DNA of 6,560 nt from an uncultured Eubacteriales bacterium (lineage in GTDB: Bacteria; Bacillota; Clostridia; Oscillospirales; Oscillospiraceae). The notes beneath the pieces were generated by a model. The model was not told the DNA's origin. It did not search any database and was given only the letters and a program-made list of their open reading frames with translations. Made by a program: the position numbers and the translations under genes. The stretch is from the NCBI GenBank assembly GCA_900554705.1, contig USIH01000122.1, positions 1 to 6,560 of the forward strand, given 5' to 3'. Shown here in pieces: positions 1-5,733 of this stretch. Position 1 is the first letter of the stretch. Every line of letters starts with the position of its first letter.

Positions 1-78
1 CAAAAAGGTTCGGAAGACGAGCAACTCACGCCTGTCGGCGTATATAGATACGGTATACCCGCAAGGGGTACGCCGCAT
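1..78 (-). CDS. Possible start of a small unknown ORF, cut by the window edge
   Basis: A minus-strand ATG at 76-78 opens a frame that runs to the window edge (26 codons seen, beginning MRRTPCGYTVSIYADRR). An AAGGAG sits 8 nt upstream of it (87-92), which is good spacing. I do not recognise the product. Against it being a gene: the stretch lies inside a dense set of inverted repeats (about 1-128), a competing plus-strand frame is open from position 2 to a TAA at 137-139, and the upstream promoter signal is weak (a TATAAT at 142-147 on the minus strand without a convincing -35). The protein is rich in Arg, Tyr and Cys and looks like translated repeat DNA rather than a known domain. Treat it as a candidate only. 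Confidence 0.18.
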   Translation of the reverse strand, partial: MRRTPCGYTVSIYADRRELLVFRTFL

Positions 79-128
79 CCGTAACGCTCCTTCGTCGCGA
101 ACGGCTGCGCAGATGCGCGAGTTGCGAA
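9..128. repeat. Inverted-repeat-rich structured segment of unknown identity
   Basis: Several complementary arms nest here. An outer pair, GCAACTCACGC (21-31) and GCGCGAGTTGC (115-125), has one mismatch. TTCG (9-12) can pair with CGAA (125-128). A strong inner hairpin pairs 51-60 with 66-75 around a GCAAG loop, with 9 of 10 positions paired, one of them G-U. A small TTCG/CGAA hairpin lies at 91-101. The segment is GC-rich and then switches abruptly to AT-rich DNA at about 131. This could be a dispersed palindromic intergenic repeat, a MITE-like remnant or part of a structured RNA; the sequence alone does not decide. It lies beyond the end of the leftward operon. Confidence 0.4.
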
Positions 129-130
129 GT

Positions 131-234
131 AAGTCAAAATAATTATAAATAAACCAGTTTTTACTTATAAAAGTTCAATATTCTTTATTTTTTTATATTG
201 CAATCATGCAGCCGGTTTTCTAAAATGTTAATCC
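131..234. other. AT-rich intergenic stretch, no gene seen
   Basis: This stretch is strikingly AT-rich compared with everything around it, with runs of T at 187-193 and many TATA-like strings. I see no coding frame of useful length, no RNA gene and no confident promoter. A TATAAT on the minus strand at 142-147 could serve a leftward transcript, but no good -35 stands at the right distance. Confidence 0.5.
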
Positions 235-266
235 ATTTTGACGGTTACGGACTTTTTTGGTAGTCT
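235..266 (+). repeat. 32-bp shared operon-tail element, left copy
   Basis: Positions 235-259 are identical over 25 bp to the reverse complement of 6513-6537. After two mismatches the match resumes with AGTCT (262-266, against 6506-6510). Beyond that both copies run within 2-4 nt into a terminator hairpin whose base begins with GCGCC. Relative to transcription the order is the same at both sites: gene end, hairpin, then AGACT-NN-CAAAAAAGTCC and onward. The left copy belongs to the 3' end of the aspS operon. The match to the left of 235 breaks off sharply. This is likely a dispersed, terminator-associated repeat of the genome. Confidence 0.75.
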
Positions 267-267
267 G

Positions 268-308
268 AGCGCCCCGTGAGAACGCAGGGAAGATTCTCAC
301 GAGGCGCT
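268..308 (-). terminator. Hairpin ending the dapA-dapB-hisS-aspS operon
   Basis: On the minus strand AGCGCCTCGTGAGAA (308-294) pairs with TTCTCACGGGGCGCT (282-268): 15 pairs including one G-U, around an 11-nt loop. It begins 6 nt after the aspS stop. The position and strength fit an intrinsic terminator, but the downstream bases read CAGACTACC with no U-tract. It is therefore atypical and may act with the shared tail that follows, or serve as a 3'-end stabilising structure. Confidence 0.75.
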
Positions 309-314
309 TTCCTA

Positions 315-2087
315 TTATTCCTCGACGACGCGGATATGCACTTCGTCCAGCTGTTTCTGGTCGACCGTGGAGGGAGCGCCCATCATGACGTCCTGCGCGT
401 TCTTGTTCATCGGGAAGGGGATGATCTCGCGGATGGAATCCTCGCCCGCCAGCAGCATCACCATGCGGTCAACGCCCGGGGCAATCCCCGCATGGGGAGG
501 CGCGCCGTAGCAGAACGCGTTGTACATTGCGGGGAACTTCGCCTTGACGTCCTCTTCTCCGAGGCGCACCAGCTCAAAGGCCTTGATCATGATCTCTGGA
601 TCGTGATTTCTCACCGCGCCGCTGGACAGCTCCACGCCGTTGCAGACCAGATCGTACTGGTAGGCGTAGATGCTCAGCGGATCCACCTCGCCGCGCTCAG
701 CCTTTTCCAGAATTTCAAGGCCGCCGTTTGGCATAGAGAACGGATTGTGGCAGAACTCCAGCTCGCCGGACTCCTCGCCGATCTCATACATCGGGAAGTC
801 GACGATCCAGCAGAACTCGTAGCGCTCCTTGTCCATATGGCCGGGAACGGCAGCGCCGAGCAGCTTGCGCAGCACACCGGCCGTCTTCTGCGCCGTCAGC
901 TTCTTGCCTGCGGTCACGCCGACAAAGTCGCCCGGCTTCAGGTTCAGTGCGGAAACGACCGCGTCCTTCCGGTCGGCAAGGAACTTTGCAATGCCGCCGG
1001 ACAGCTCGCCGTCCGTGCCGTACTTGAACCACATGGGCTTGCTGCCCGCGATGACCTCTGTCTCGGTCATGAGCTTGTCGATTGCCTTGCGCGCAAGCTC
1101 GCAGCCGCTGACCACGATGGCCTTGACGGTATTGCCCGCCGCGAAGGGTGCAAAGTCGATTCCCTGCACAAGCTCGGTCATGTCGTCGATGATTAGGTCG
1201 ATGCGGAGGTCGGGCTTGTCCGAACCATAGCGCTCCATCGCATCGTTAAAGGAGATGCGGCGGAAGGGCGCGGAGGAAGCGACGCTGTAGGTGCCGAATT
1301 TGGCAAAGATCGGCGGCAGCACGTCTTCCAAAACGGCAAACACGTCGTCCTGATCGGCAAAGGCCATTTCCATGTCGAGCTGATAGAACTCGCCGGGGCT
1401 GCGGTCGCCGCGCGCGTCTTCGTCGCGGAAGCAGGGGGCGATCTGGAAGTAGCGATCGAAGCCGGAGGTCATGAGCAGCTGCTTAAACTGCTGCGGTGCC
1501 TGCGGCAGGGCATAGAACTTGCCCGGGTGCTTTCTGGCAGGAACCAGATAGTCGCGCGCGCCCTCCGGCGAAGAAACCGTCAGGATCGGCGTGGTGATCT
1601 CGAGGAAGCCGTGCTCCGTCATCGCCTGACGCAGCGCCGCCACCACGTTGCAGCGCAGGATGATGTTCGCCTTCACCGCAGGGTTGCGCAGGTCGAGGTA
1701 GCGGTACTTCAGGCGCACGCTCTCGTCGGCATCGCGGCTGCGGTTGATCTCAAAGGGCAGCTCGTTATAGCGGCAGCGGCCAAGCAGCTCCACGCGCTCC
1801 GGCACGACCTCGATCTCGCCGGTCGGCTGCTTCGGGTTCTTGGAGGCGCGCTCACGCACGATGCCCGTGACCTGAATGGTGGATTCCTTGTTGATCGCCT
1901 TGACGCGCTTCATCATCTCTTCGTTTTCGATGACAAGCTGCGTCGTGCCGTAGAAATCGCGCAGGACGACGAAGGCAAGGCTAGCGCCCACTTCGCGGAC
2001 GTTTTCCATCCAGCCCGCCAGCGTGACCGTTTTGCCTGCGTCGCAGGCGCGAAGCTGCCCGCAGGTATGTGTTCTTGATTGTGTCAT
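315..2087 (-). CDS. aspS: Aspartate--tRNA ligase (AspRS)
   Basis: Cytoplasmic class II synthetase that joins aspartate to tRNA-Asp using ATP. It is 590 residues long, the usual bacterial length. Residues 1 to about 105 form the N-terminal OB anticodon-binding domain. The catalytic core carries the flipping-loop motif QAPQ (196-199), motif 2 as FRDEDARGDRSPGEFYQ (220-236), the aspartate-recognition GSDKPD (288-293) and motif 3 GIAPGVDRMVML (534-545, arginine 541). The bacterial GAD insertion spans about 295-415. The QAPQ and RSPGEFYQLDME spellings resemble alphaproteobacterial-type AspRS more than the E. coli form (family knowledge). Some such enzymes also charge tRNA-Asn; the sequence does not settle this. 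I chose the ATG at 2087 because a GAGGG lies 8 nt upstream, whereas the in-frame ATG at 2120 has no ribosome binding site and sits in a hairpin loop. It is the last gene of the operon, 40 nt after hisS. Confidence 0.97.
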   Translation of the reverse strand: MTQSRTHTCGQLRACDAGKTVTLAGWMENVREVGASLAFVVLRDFYGTTQLVIENEEMMKRVKAINKESTIQVTGIVRERASKNPKQPTGEIEVVPERVELLGRCRYNELPFEINRSRDADESVRLKYRYLDLRNPAVKANIILRCNVVAALRQAMTEHGFLEITTPILTVSSPEGARDYLVPARKHPGKFYALPQAPQQFKQLLMTSGFDRYFQIAPCFRDEDARGDRSPGEFYQLDMEMAFADQDDVFAVLEDVLPPIFAKFGTYSVASSAPFRRISFNDAMERYGSDKPDLRIDLIIDDMTELVQGIDFAPFAAGNTVKAIVVSGCELARKAIDKLMTETEVIAGSKPMWFKYGTDGELSGGIAKFLADRKDAVVSALNLKPGDFVGVTAGKKLTAQKTAGVLRKLLGAAVPGHMDKERYEFCWIVDFPMYEIGEESGELEFCHNPFSMPNGGLEILEKAERGEVDPLSIYAYQYDLVCNGVELSSGAVRNHDPEIMIKAFELVRLGEEDVKAKFPAMYNAFCYGAPPHAGIAPGVDRMVMLLAGEDSIREIIPFPMNKNAQDVMMGAPSTVDQKQLDEVHIRVVEE

Positions 2088-2095
2088 ATGTTTTT

Positions 2096-2100
2096 CCCTC
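2096..2100 (-). promoter_or_regulatory. Ribosome binding site that sets the aspS start
   Basis: GAGGG, 8 nt before the ATG at 2087. It supports this start over the longer in-frame start at 2120. Confidence 0.7.
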
Positions 2101-2111
2101 TTTTGAAAATC

Positions 2112-2126
2112 ACGGCGCATCGCCGC
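2112..2126 (-). other. Small hairpin between hisS and aspS
   Basis: On the minus strand CGGCG (2125-2121) and CGCCG (2117-2113) pair around an ATG loop, with a G-U pair (2126/2112) below. GATTTTC follows. It lies between the hisS stop and the aspS ribosome binding site. It is too short for a confident terminator but could cause partial attenuation or mark an mRNA processing or stability site. Confidence 0.4.
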
Positions 2127-2127
2127 T

Positions 2128-3486
2128 TTATTTTTCCAGAATCACAGTGCCGTTCTCGCGTTCGGCAACGCCCTGCGCAATGGTCTGCGCCGCCTCTTCC
2201 GGCGTCAGGCGCACCTGCTCGCCCGTGCGCAGATCCTTCACGGAGCAGACGCCCGCCGCGATCTCATCCTCGCCCAAAAAGACGACATAGGGGATCCCGA
2301 GCTTGTCGGCATAGGCCATTTTGGCCTTGAACTTTTTCTGCTCGGCGTAGATCTGCGTGCGGATGCCGCGCGAACGCAGAAGCGTCGCCAGCGTCACGGC
2401 GGCGGTGATATCCTCCGTCATGGGCAGCAGCAGCGCGTCGGCCGGTGCGGTAGGCAGCTCCGGATTGAGCATCCCCTGCTCCTCCAAGACATAAAACAGG
2501 CGCGTCAGGCCGATCGCTACGCCTACACCGGGCAGGCTGCGCTCGGAATAGTACTGCGCAAGGTTGTCATAGCGTCCGCCTGCGCAGATCGCGCCGATCT
2601 CCGGATGGTCGAGCATCCGCGTTTCATAGACCGTGCCGGTATAGTAATCCAGCCCGCGCGCGATCGTCAGGTCGACGGCAAAGTTCTCCTCCGGCACGCC
2701 GAAGGCGGAAAGATATTTCGTCACCGTCGTCAGCTCGTCCAGTCCCGTGTCGAAGGTCTCGTCCTTGCCGCGGTACGCCTCAAGTGCGGAGAGCACCGCC
2801 TCGTTCTCGCCCCGAATGGCGATGAAGCGGAGGATCTCGTCTGCCTCGGCGGCGGTCAGGCCGATGTCGTCGGTCAGGATGACGCGCACCTTCTCCGCGC
2901 CGATCTTATCGAGCTTGTCGACGGTGCGCATAATGTCGCCCGAGCGCTCCGTCAGCCCGAGCATCGCATAAAAGCCGTTTAGGATCTTGCGGTTGTTCAC
3001 GCTGATGCAGAAACGCTTCAGGCCGAATTCGGAAAACACCTTGTAGATGATCGACGGGATCTCGGCCTCGTTGACGACGGAGAGCTTCCCGTCGCCGATG
3101 ATGTCGATGTCCGCCTGATAAAACTCGCGGAACCGGCCGCGCTGGGCACGCTCGCCGCGATAGACCTTGCCGATGGCGTAGCGCCGGAAGGGGAATTGCA
3201 GCTCGTTTTCGTGCAGGGCGACATACTTTGCCAGCGGCACGGTATGGTCAAAGCGCAGCGCAAGGTCGCTGTCGCCCTTCTGGAAGCGGTAGATCTGCTT
3301 TTCCGTCTCGCCGCCGCCCTTGGCAAGCAGGATCTCCGCCGACTCGATGATCGGCGTGTCGATCGGCGTAAAGCCGTAGAGCGCGAAATTCTTGCGCAAA
3401 ATGGCAAGCATCCGTTCAAATTTCTGCTGCGGGGCGGGCAGCAGCTCCATAAAACCGGAGAGTGTGCGCGGTTTGATCTTTTCCAT
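2128..3486 (-). CDS. hisS: Histidine--tRNA ligase (HisRS)
   Basis: Cytoplasmic class II synthetase that charges tRNA-His. It is 452 residues, somewhat longer than the 420-430 typical of the E. coli/Bacillus type. Visible motifs: motif 1 region PIDTPIIE (41-48); FDHTVPLAKY (79-88) for histidine/ATP binding; motif 2 running from RRYAIGKVYRGER (101-113) into FREFYQADIDIIG (119-131); the histidine-specific IARGLDYYTGTVYE (275-288); GGRYDNL (303-309); and motif 3 GVGVAIGLTRL (320-330). Residues about 350-437 form the C-terminal anticodon-binding domain (AEQKKFKAKMAYADKLG, 381-397). The FYQADIDIIG and ARGLDYYTG spellings differ from the E. coli FHQ and RGLDYYN forms and match a subgroup found in some Clostridia and Actinobacteria (family knowledge). 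The ATG at 3486 has an AAGGA (3495-3499) 8 nt upstream, overlapping the dapB stop. The 11-nt gap from dapB implies cotranscription. Confidence 0.97.
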   Translation of the reverse strand: MEKIKPRTLSGFMELLPAPQQKFERMLAILRKNFALYGFTPIDTPIIESAEILLAKGGGETEKQIYRFQKGDSDLALRFDHTVPLAKYVALHENELQFPFRRYAIGKVYRGERAQRGRFREFYQADIDIIGDGKLSVVNEAEIPSIIYKVFSEFGLKRFCISVNNRKILNGFYAMLGLTERSGDIMRTVDKLDKIGAEKVRVILTDDIGLTAAEADEILRFIAIRGENEAVLSALEAYRGKDETFDTGLDELTTVTKYLSAFGVPEENFAVDLTIARGLDYYTGTVYETRMLDHPEIGAICAGGRYDNLAQYYSERSLPGVGVAIGLTRLFYVLEEQGMLNPELPTAPADALLLPMTEDITAAVTLATLLRSRGIRTQIYAEQKKFKAKMAYADKLGIPYVVFLGEDEIAAGVCSVKDLRTGEQVRLTPEEAAQTIAQGVAERENGTVILEK

Positions 3487-3497
3487 AGTCGTTATCC

Positions 3498-4205
3498 TTA
3501 AAAAATGAGTTCTTCGAGGCTGTACCAGCCCGCTTTCTTTTCCGCAAGCGCCTGCGCCGCGCGCAGCGCGCCGGCCGCAAAGACCCTGCGGCTCTGTGCG
3601 CGGTGGGTCAGCTCCAGCGTCTCGTCTTCACCGAAGAAATAGACGGTATGCTCCCCCGCGACGGTACCGCCGCGCAGGGAAAACACGCCAAGCTCCTCCG
3701 GCTTGCGCGCTCCGCAAAGACCCTCGCGCCCGTGGACGACCGTCGCCTGTCCCTGCGGGTCGAGCAGCTCCTGAAGCTGCTTGGCCGTGCCGCTGGGCGC
3801 GTCTGCCTTGCGGTTGTGATGGATCTCCACCAGCTCCTTGTCCCAGTCGGACAAGACGGGGGCGCAAAGCTGCAACAGCCGCTTGAGCACCGCCACACCC
3901 GTGGAGTAGTTCGCCGTCCAGATCACGGGGACCTCGGCGGAGAGCGCGCGCAGCCGTTCCATTTCGACCGGCGTCAGGCCGGTCGTGCCGGAGAGCAGCG
4001 GCGTTTTCGTCCGGCGGATATAGGCGCACAGCGCCTCCTGCGCGCCCACGCCGGAAAAGTCCATGCAGACGTCGGCATGGGGCGCGCTGTCATAGACCTC
4101 GGGGCACTCGATGCTGGCGCGCCCGACGATCTGCATCTCTTTTTCCAGCGCAAGCTCCTCGATCATCCGCCCCATCTTGCCGTAGCCGCTTAAGAAAATC
4201 CGCAT
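3498..4205 (-). CDS. dapB: 4-hydroxy-tetrahydrodipicolinate reductase (DapB)
   Basis: Reduces the DapA product with NAD(P)H to tetrahydrodipicolinate, the second step of the diaminopimelate/lysine branch in the cytoplasm. The N-terminal Rossmann motif is GYGKMGRM (7-14). SGTTGL (72-77) lies at the cofactor side. The family signature ELVEIHHNRKADAPSGTA (124-141) holds the catalytic histidine (129) and lysine (133), followed by LRGGTVAGEHTV (177-188) in the substrate domain. At 235 residues it is shorter than the E. coli enzyme (about 270), mainly in the Rossmann half, but all key motifs are intact. An in-frame ATG 12 codons upstream lies inside dapA. I chose 4205 because the protein then begins directly at the first beta strand (MRIFLSGYG) and GGAGG stands 9 nt upstream. 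Only 1 nt separates it from the dapA stop, so translational coupling is likely. Confidence 0.96.
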   Translation of the reverse strand: MRIFLSGYGKMGRMIEELALEKEMQIVGRASIECPEVYDSAPHADVCMDFSGVGAQEALCAYIRRTKTPLLSGTTGLTPVEMERLRALSAEVPVIWTANYSTGVAVLKRLLQLCAPVLSDWDKELVEIHHNRKADAPSGTAKQLQELLDPQGQATVVHGREGLCGARKPEELGVFSLRGGTVAGEHTVYFFGEDETLELTHRAQSRRVFAAGALRAAQALAEKKAGWYSLEELIF

Positions 4206-4206
4206 C

Positions 4207-5103
4207 TCAGCCTTCCTCCACGACGGGCAGCCCCGCCTCACGCATGACCTGCGCGAGCTTCGCGCGGTGCTCCGGCGTCATCGGGTACATCGGCAGGCGG
4301 AAGAAGCCCGCCTGCTTGCCCATCAGGTTCAGCGCCTCCTTGACGGGAATGGGGTTGACCTCCATGAACAGCGCATGGATGAGGTCGAGATATTTCAGCT
4401 GCGCCGCGAGCGCCTCCTCGTGGCGACCCGCCAGCCAGTTGGCCACCATGTCGTGCGTCTGGCGCGGCATGACGTTCGCCCAGACGGAGATGACACCCGA
4501 CGCACCCAGCGACAGGAGCGGGACGGTGATGTCGTCGTTGCCGCAGTACATCACAAAATCGTCGCTGAGGTAGCGCGCGATCTGCGTCGCGTAGGCAATA
4601 TCGCCGCTGGCCTCCTTGATGCCCATGATGTTCGGGTGCTTGGACAGGCGGCGCACCAACTCCGGCGAAATGCGGCAGCCGGTACGGCCGGGTACGTTAT
4701 AAAGAATGATCGGTGCGGAATCCGCATCCGCGGAGAGCATGAAATGGCGGTACATCCCCTCTTCGTTCGCCTTGACGTAGTACGGGGTGATGCACAGCAG
4801 GGCAGCCGCGCCCATCTGCGTGAAGACCTCGCTCTTGTGCTTCTGCATCTGGCTGGAATTGGAGCCGGAGCCGGCAATGACCGGAACACGCCCGCGCGTC
4901 TGATCCAGAACGCACTGCAAAGTCTCGATGTCCTCCTCGAGCGTCGTCGAGGCGGTCTCGCCGGTCGTGCCGAGCGCCAAGATCGCGTCGGTCCCGTTTT
5001 CGATCTGCCAATCCACCAGCGCACGCATCCGCCCGAAGTCGATGGAGCCGTCTTCATTAAAGGGGCGAACCAGCGCCACGATGGAGCCGGTAATTTTTTT
5101 CAT
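4207..5103 (-). CDS. dapA: 4-hydroxy-tetrahydrodipicolinate synthase (DapA)
   Basis: Condenses pyruvate with aspartate semialdehyde, the entry step of diaminopimelate/lysine synthesis; a cytoplasmic TIM-barrel aldolase. It is 298 residues, normal for the family. GTTGET (45-50) contains the threonines of the active-site relay, TPYY (106-109) and ILYNVPGRTG (133-142) give the catalytic tyrosine (135) and the substrate arginine (140), and GIKEASGD (161-168) holds the Schiff-base lysine (163). Aligned by eye to the E. coli enzyme, the lysine-feedback residues His53, His56 and Glu84 are replaced (Leu55, Asp58, Met86), so feedback inhibition by lysine is probably weak or absent (inference). The frame stays open 73 codons further upstream, but that part is noncoding in character and contains the promoter. 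The ATG at 5103 has AAAGGAGG 7 nt upstream. It is the first gene of the operon. Confidence 0.97.
   Translation of the reverse strand: MKKITGSIVALVRPFNEDGSIDFGRMRALVDWQIENGTDAILALGTTGETASTTLEEDIETLQCVLDQTRGRVPVIAGSGSNSSQMQKHKSEVFTQMGAAALLCITPYYVKANEEGMYRHFMLSADADSAPIILYNVPGRTGCRISPELVRRLSKHPNIMGIKEASGDIAYATQIARYLSDDFVMYCGNDDITVPLLSLGASGVISVWANVMPRQTHDMVANWLAGRHEEALAAQLKYLDLIHALFMEVNPIPVKEALNLMGKQAGFFRLPMYPMTPEHRAKLAQVMREAGLPVVEEG
4215..4219 (-). promoter_or_regulatory. Ribosome binding site of dapB inside the dapA end
   Basis: GGAGG within the last codons of dapA, 9 nt before the dapB ATG at 4205. It decides the dapB start and supports coupled translation. Confidence 0.75.
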
Positions 5104-5110
5104 GGCCTTT

Positions 5111-5118
5111 CCTCCTTT
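5111..5118 (-). promoter_or_regulatory. Ribosome binding site of dapA
   Basis: AAAGGAGG ending 7 nt before the ATG at 5103. It decides this start against the 73-codon upstream extension of the frame. Confidence 0.85.
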
Positions 5119-5141
5119 TATCATCACACGGTTCAAAGTAA

Positions 5142-5170
5142 ATGATACCATTTTCTTCGCGGAATTGCAA
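5142..5170 (-). promoter_or_regulatory. Sigma-A promoter of the dapA-dapB-hisS-aspS operon
   Basis: On the minus strand TTGCAA (5170-5165), a 17-bp spacer and TATCAT (5147-5142), preceded by TGG as an extended -10. Transcription would start near 5135, giving a leader of about 32 nt that holds just the ribosome binding site. That leaves no space for a T-box or a lysine riboswitch, and I found no T-box TGGNACCGCG-like bulge sequence in the whole intergenic region on this strand. Confidence 0.7.
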
Positions 5171-5315
5171 GATTTTTTCGGCCGGAATGGGGCATCACGC
5201 ACGCGCAAGGGCAGAAAATCCGTTTCCTTGTGTCTGTTTGCATTATGTAAGCCAGTCAGAGTGGATATCTCGGCAGATCCCGCACAATTTCTCCGGAAAA
5301 ATGCGAAAAATACAG
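5171..5315. other. Spacer between the divergent promoters, nothing recognised
   Basis: About 145 bp of mixed composition between the dapA -35 and the rpsF -35. I see no convincing second promoter on either strand, no RNA gene and no coding frame with a ribosome binding site. The only palindrome of note is the short GATATC near 5264-5269. Upstream binding sites for regulators of either operon would be expected here but none is recognisable. Confidence 0.5.
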
Positions 5316-5344
5316 TTGACAAGCGTCAAATCATCGGGTAAAAT
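5316..5344 (+). promoter_or_regulatory. Sigma-A promoter of the rpsF-ssb-rpsR operon
   Basis: TTGACA (5316-5321), an exact 17-bp spacer and TAAAAT (5339-5344): full consensus -35 and 5 of 6 at the -10, as expected for a ribosomal-protein operon. The start site should lie near 5351. The -35 overlaps a small inverted repeat, TTGAC-N4-GTCAA (5316-5329). Confidence 0.85.
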
Positions 5345-5349
5345 AGTTT

Positions 5350-5404
5350 GGTCTGTGAGTTACAGGCAATCCTTGCCGCCGACGCGATCGGCGGCCACAA
5401 GTCC
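5350..5404 (+). promoter_or_regulatory. Structured rpsF leader, candidate S6:S18 autoregulatory site
   Basis: The leader between the predicted start site (about 5351) and the rpsF ATG folds well. GCCGCCG (5375-5381) and CGGCGGC (5389-5395) form a perfect 7-bp stem with a 7-nt loop. An outer helix can pair GGTCTGTG (5350-5357) with CACAAGTCC (5396-5404), with one mismatch and one bulge. A competing hairpin pairs GGCAA (5365-5369) with TTGCC (5373-5377). In many bacteria the rpsF mRNA leader carries a structure that imitates the rRNA site for the S6:S18 pair and represses its own operon (known). Whether this leader matches that motif in detail is an inference I cannot verify by eye. Confidence 0.45.
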
Positions 5405-5424
5405 AGAAGGAGGTGCAAACAACA

Positions 5425-5721
5425 ATGGCTAAGATTTCCGGCAAGTATGAGATCGTCTATATCATCGACCCCGCTAAGGGCGAAGAGGGTATCGCCGCTC
5501 TCGTGGAAAAGTTCAAGGCGATGGTTGAGGCAGAAGGTACCCTTACCGGTATCGAGGAGTGGGGCAAGCGCCGGCTCGCTTATCCCATCAACGATCTGCC
5601 CGAAGGCTACTATGTCCTGATGAACTGCGAATGCAAGCCCGAGCTCCCCGCCGAGCTCGACCGTGTGTTCAAGATCACCGACGGCATTCTGCGTTCCATC
5701 ATCGTCGCAGTGGAAGAGTAA
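5425..5721 (+). CDS. rpsF: 30S ribosomal protein S6
   Basis: Small-subunit protein that pairs with S18 and binds the 16S rRNA central domain on the platform. It is 98 residues, the normal length without the long acidic tail of E. coli S6. The ferredoxin-like fold is recognisable from YEIVYIIDP (8-16), the helix at about 21-37, IEEWGKRRLAYPI (43-55), GYYVLMNCE (61-69) and the end helix/strand LDRVFKITDGILRSIIV (78-94). The GKRRLAYPI segment is the usual signature. An in-frame GTG at 5413 is part of the ribosome binding site itself (AAGGAGG, 5407-5413), so the ATG at 5425 is the start. First gene of a three-gene operon; 12 nt precede ssb. Confidence 0.96.
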   Translation: MAKISGKYEIVYIIDPAKGEEGIAALVEKFKAMVEAEGTLTGIEEWGKRRLAYPINDLPEGYYVLMNCECKPELPAELDRVFKITDGILRSIIVAVEE

Positions 5722-5733
5722 GGAGGCCGCATC

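Noticed and set aside
2..139. Plus-strand open frame from the left edge to the TAA at 137-139
   Set aside because: It could be the tail of a gene outside the window, but the peptide is Arg/Ser-rich, matches nothing I recognise and runs straight through the inverted repeats. A competing minus-strand frame is equally open.
276..1196. Plus-strand 306-codon open frame opposite aspS
   Set aside because: It lies wholly antisense to a well-identified AspRS in GC-rich DNA. Its composition is rich in His/Arg/Leu/Ala as expected of a shadow frame, it has no ribosome binding site and starts inside the aspS terminator.
4267..5145. Plus-strand 292-codon open frame opposite dapA
   Set aside because: Antisense to DapA, whose every motif is intact. 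The product has no recognisable domain and the frame runs on into the dapA promoter.
5104..5322. 73-codon N-terminal extension of dapA
   Set aside because: The extension contains the promoter and is separated from the true ATG by a strong ribosome binding site. DapA proteins begin at the MKKITGSIVAL segment.
5104..5424. T-box or lysine riboswitch upstream of dapA/hisS
   Set aside because: The predicted leader is only about 32 nt and no T-box bulge sequence or multi-helix lysine-type core is visible in the region on the minus strand.
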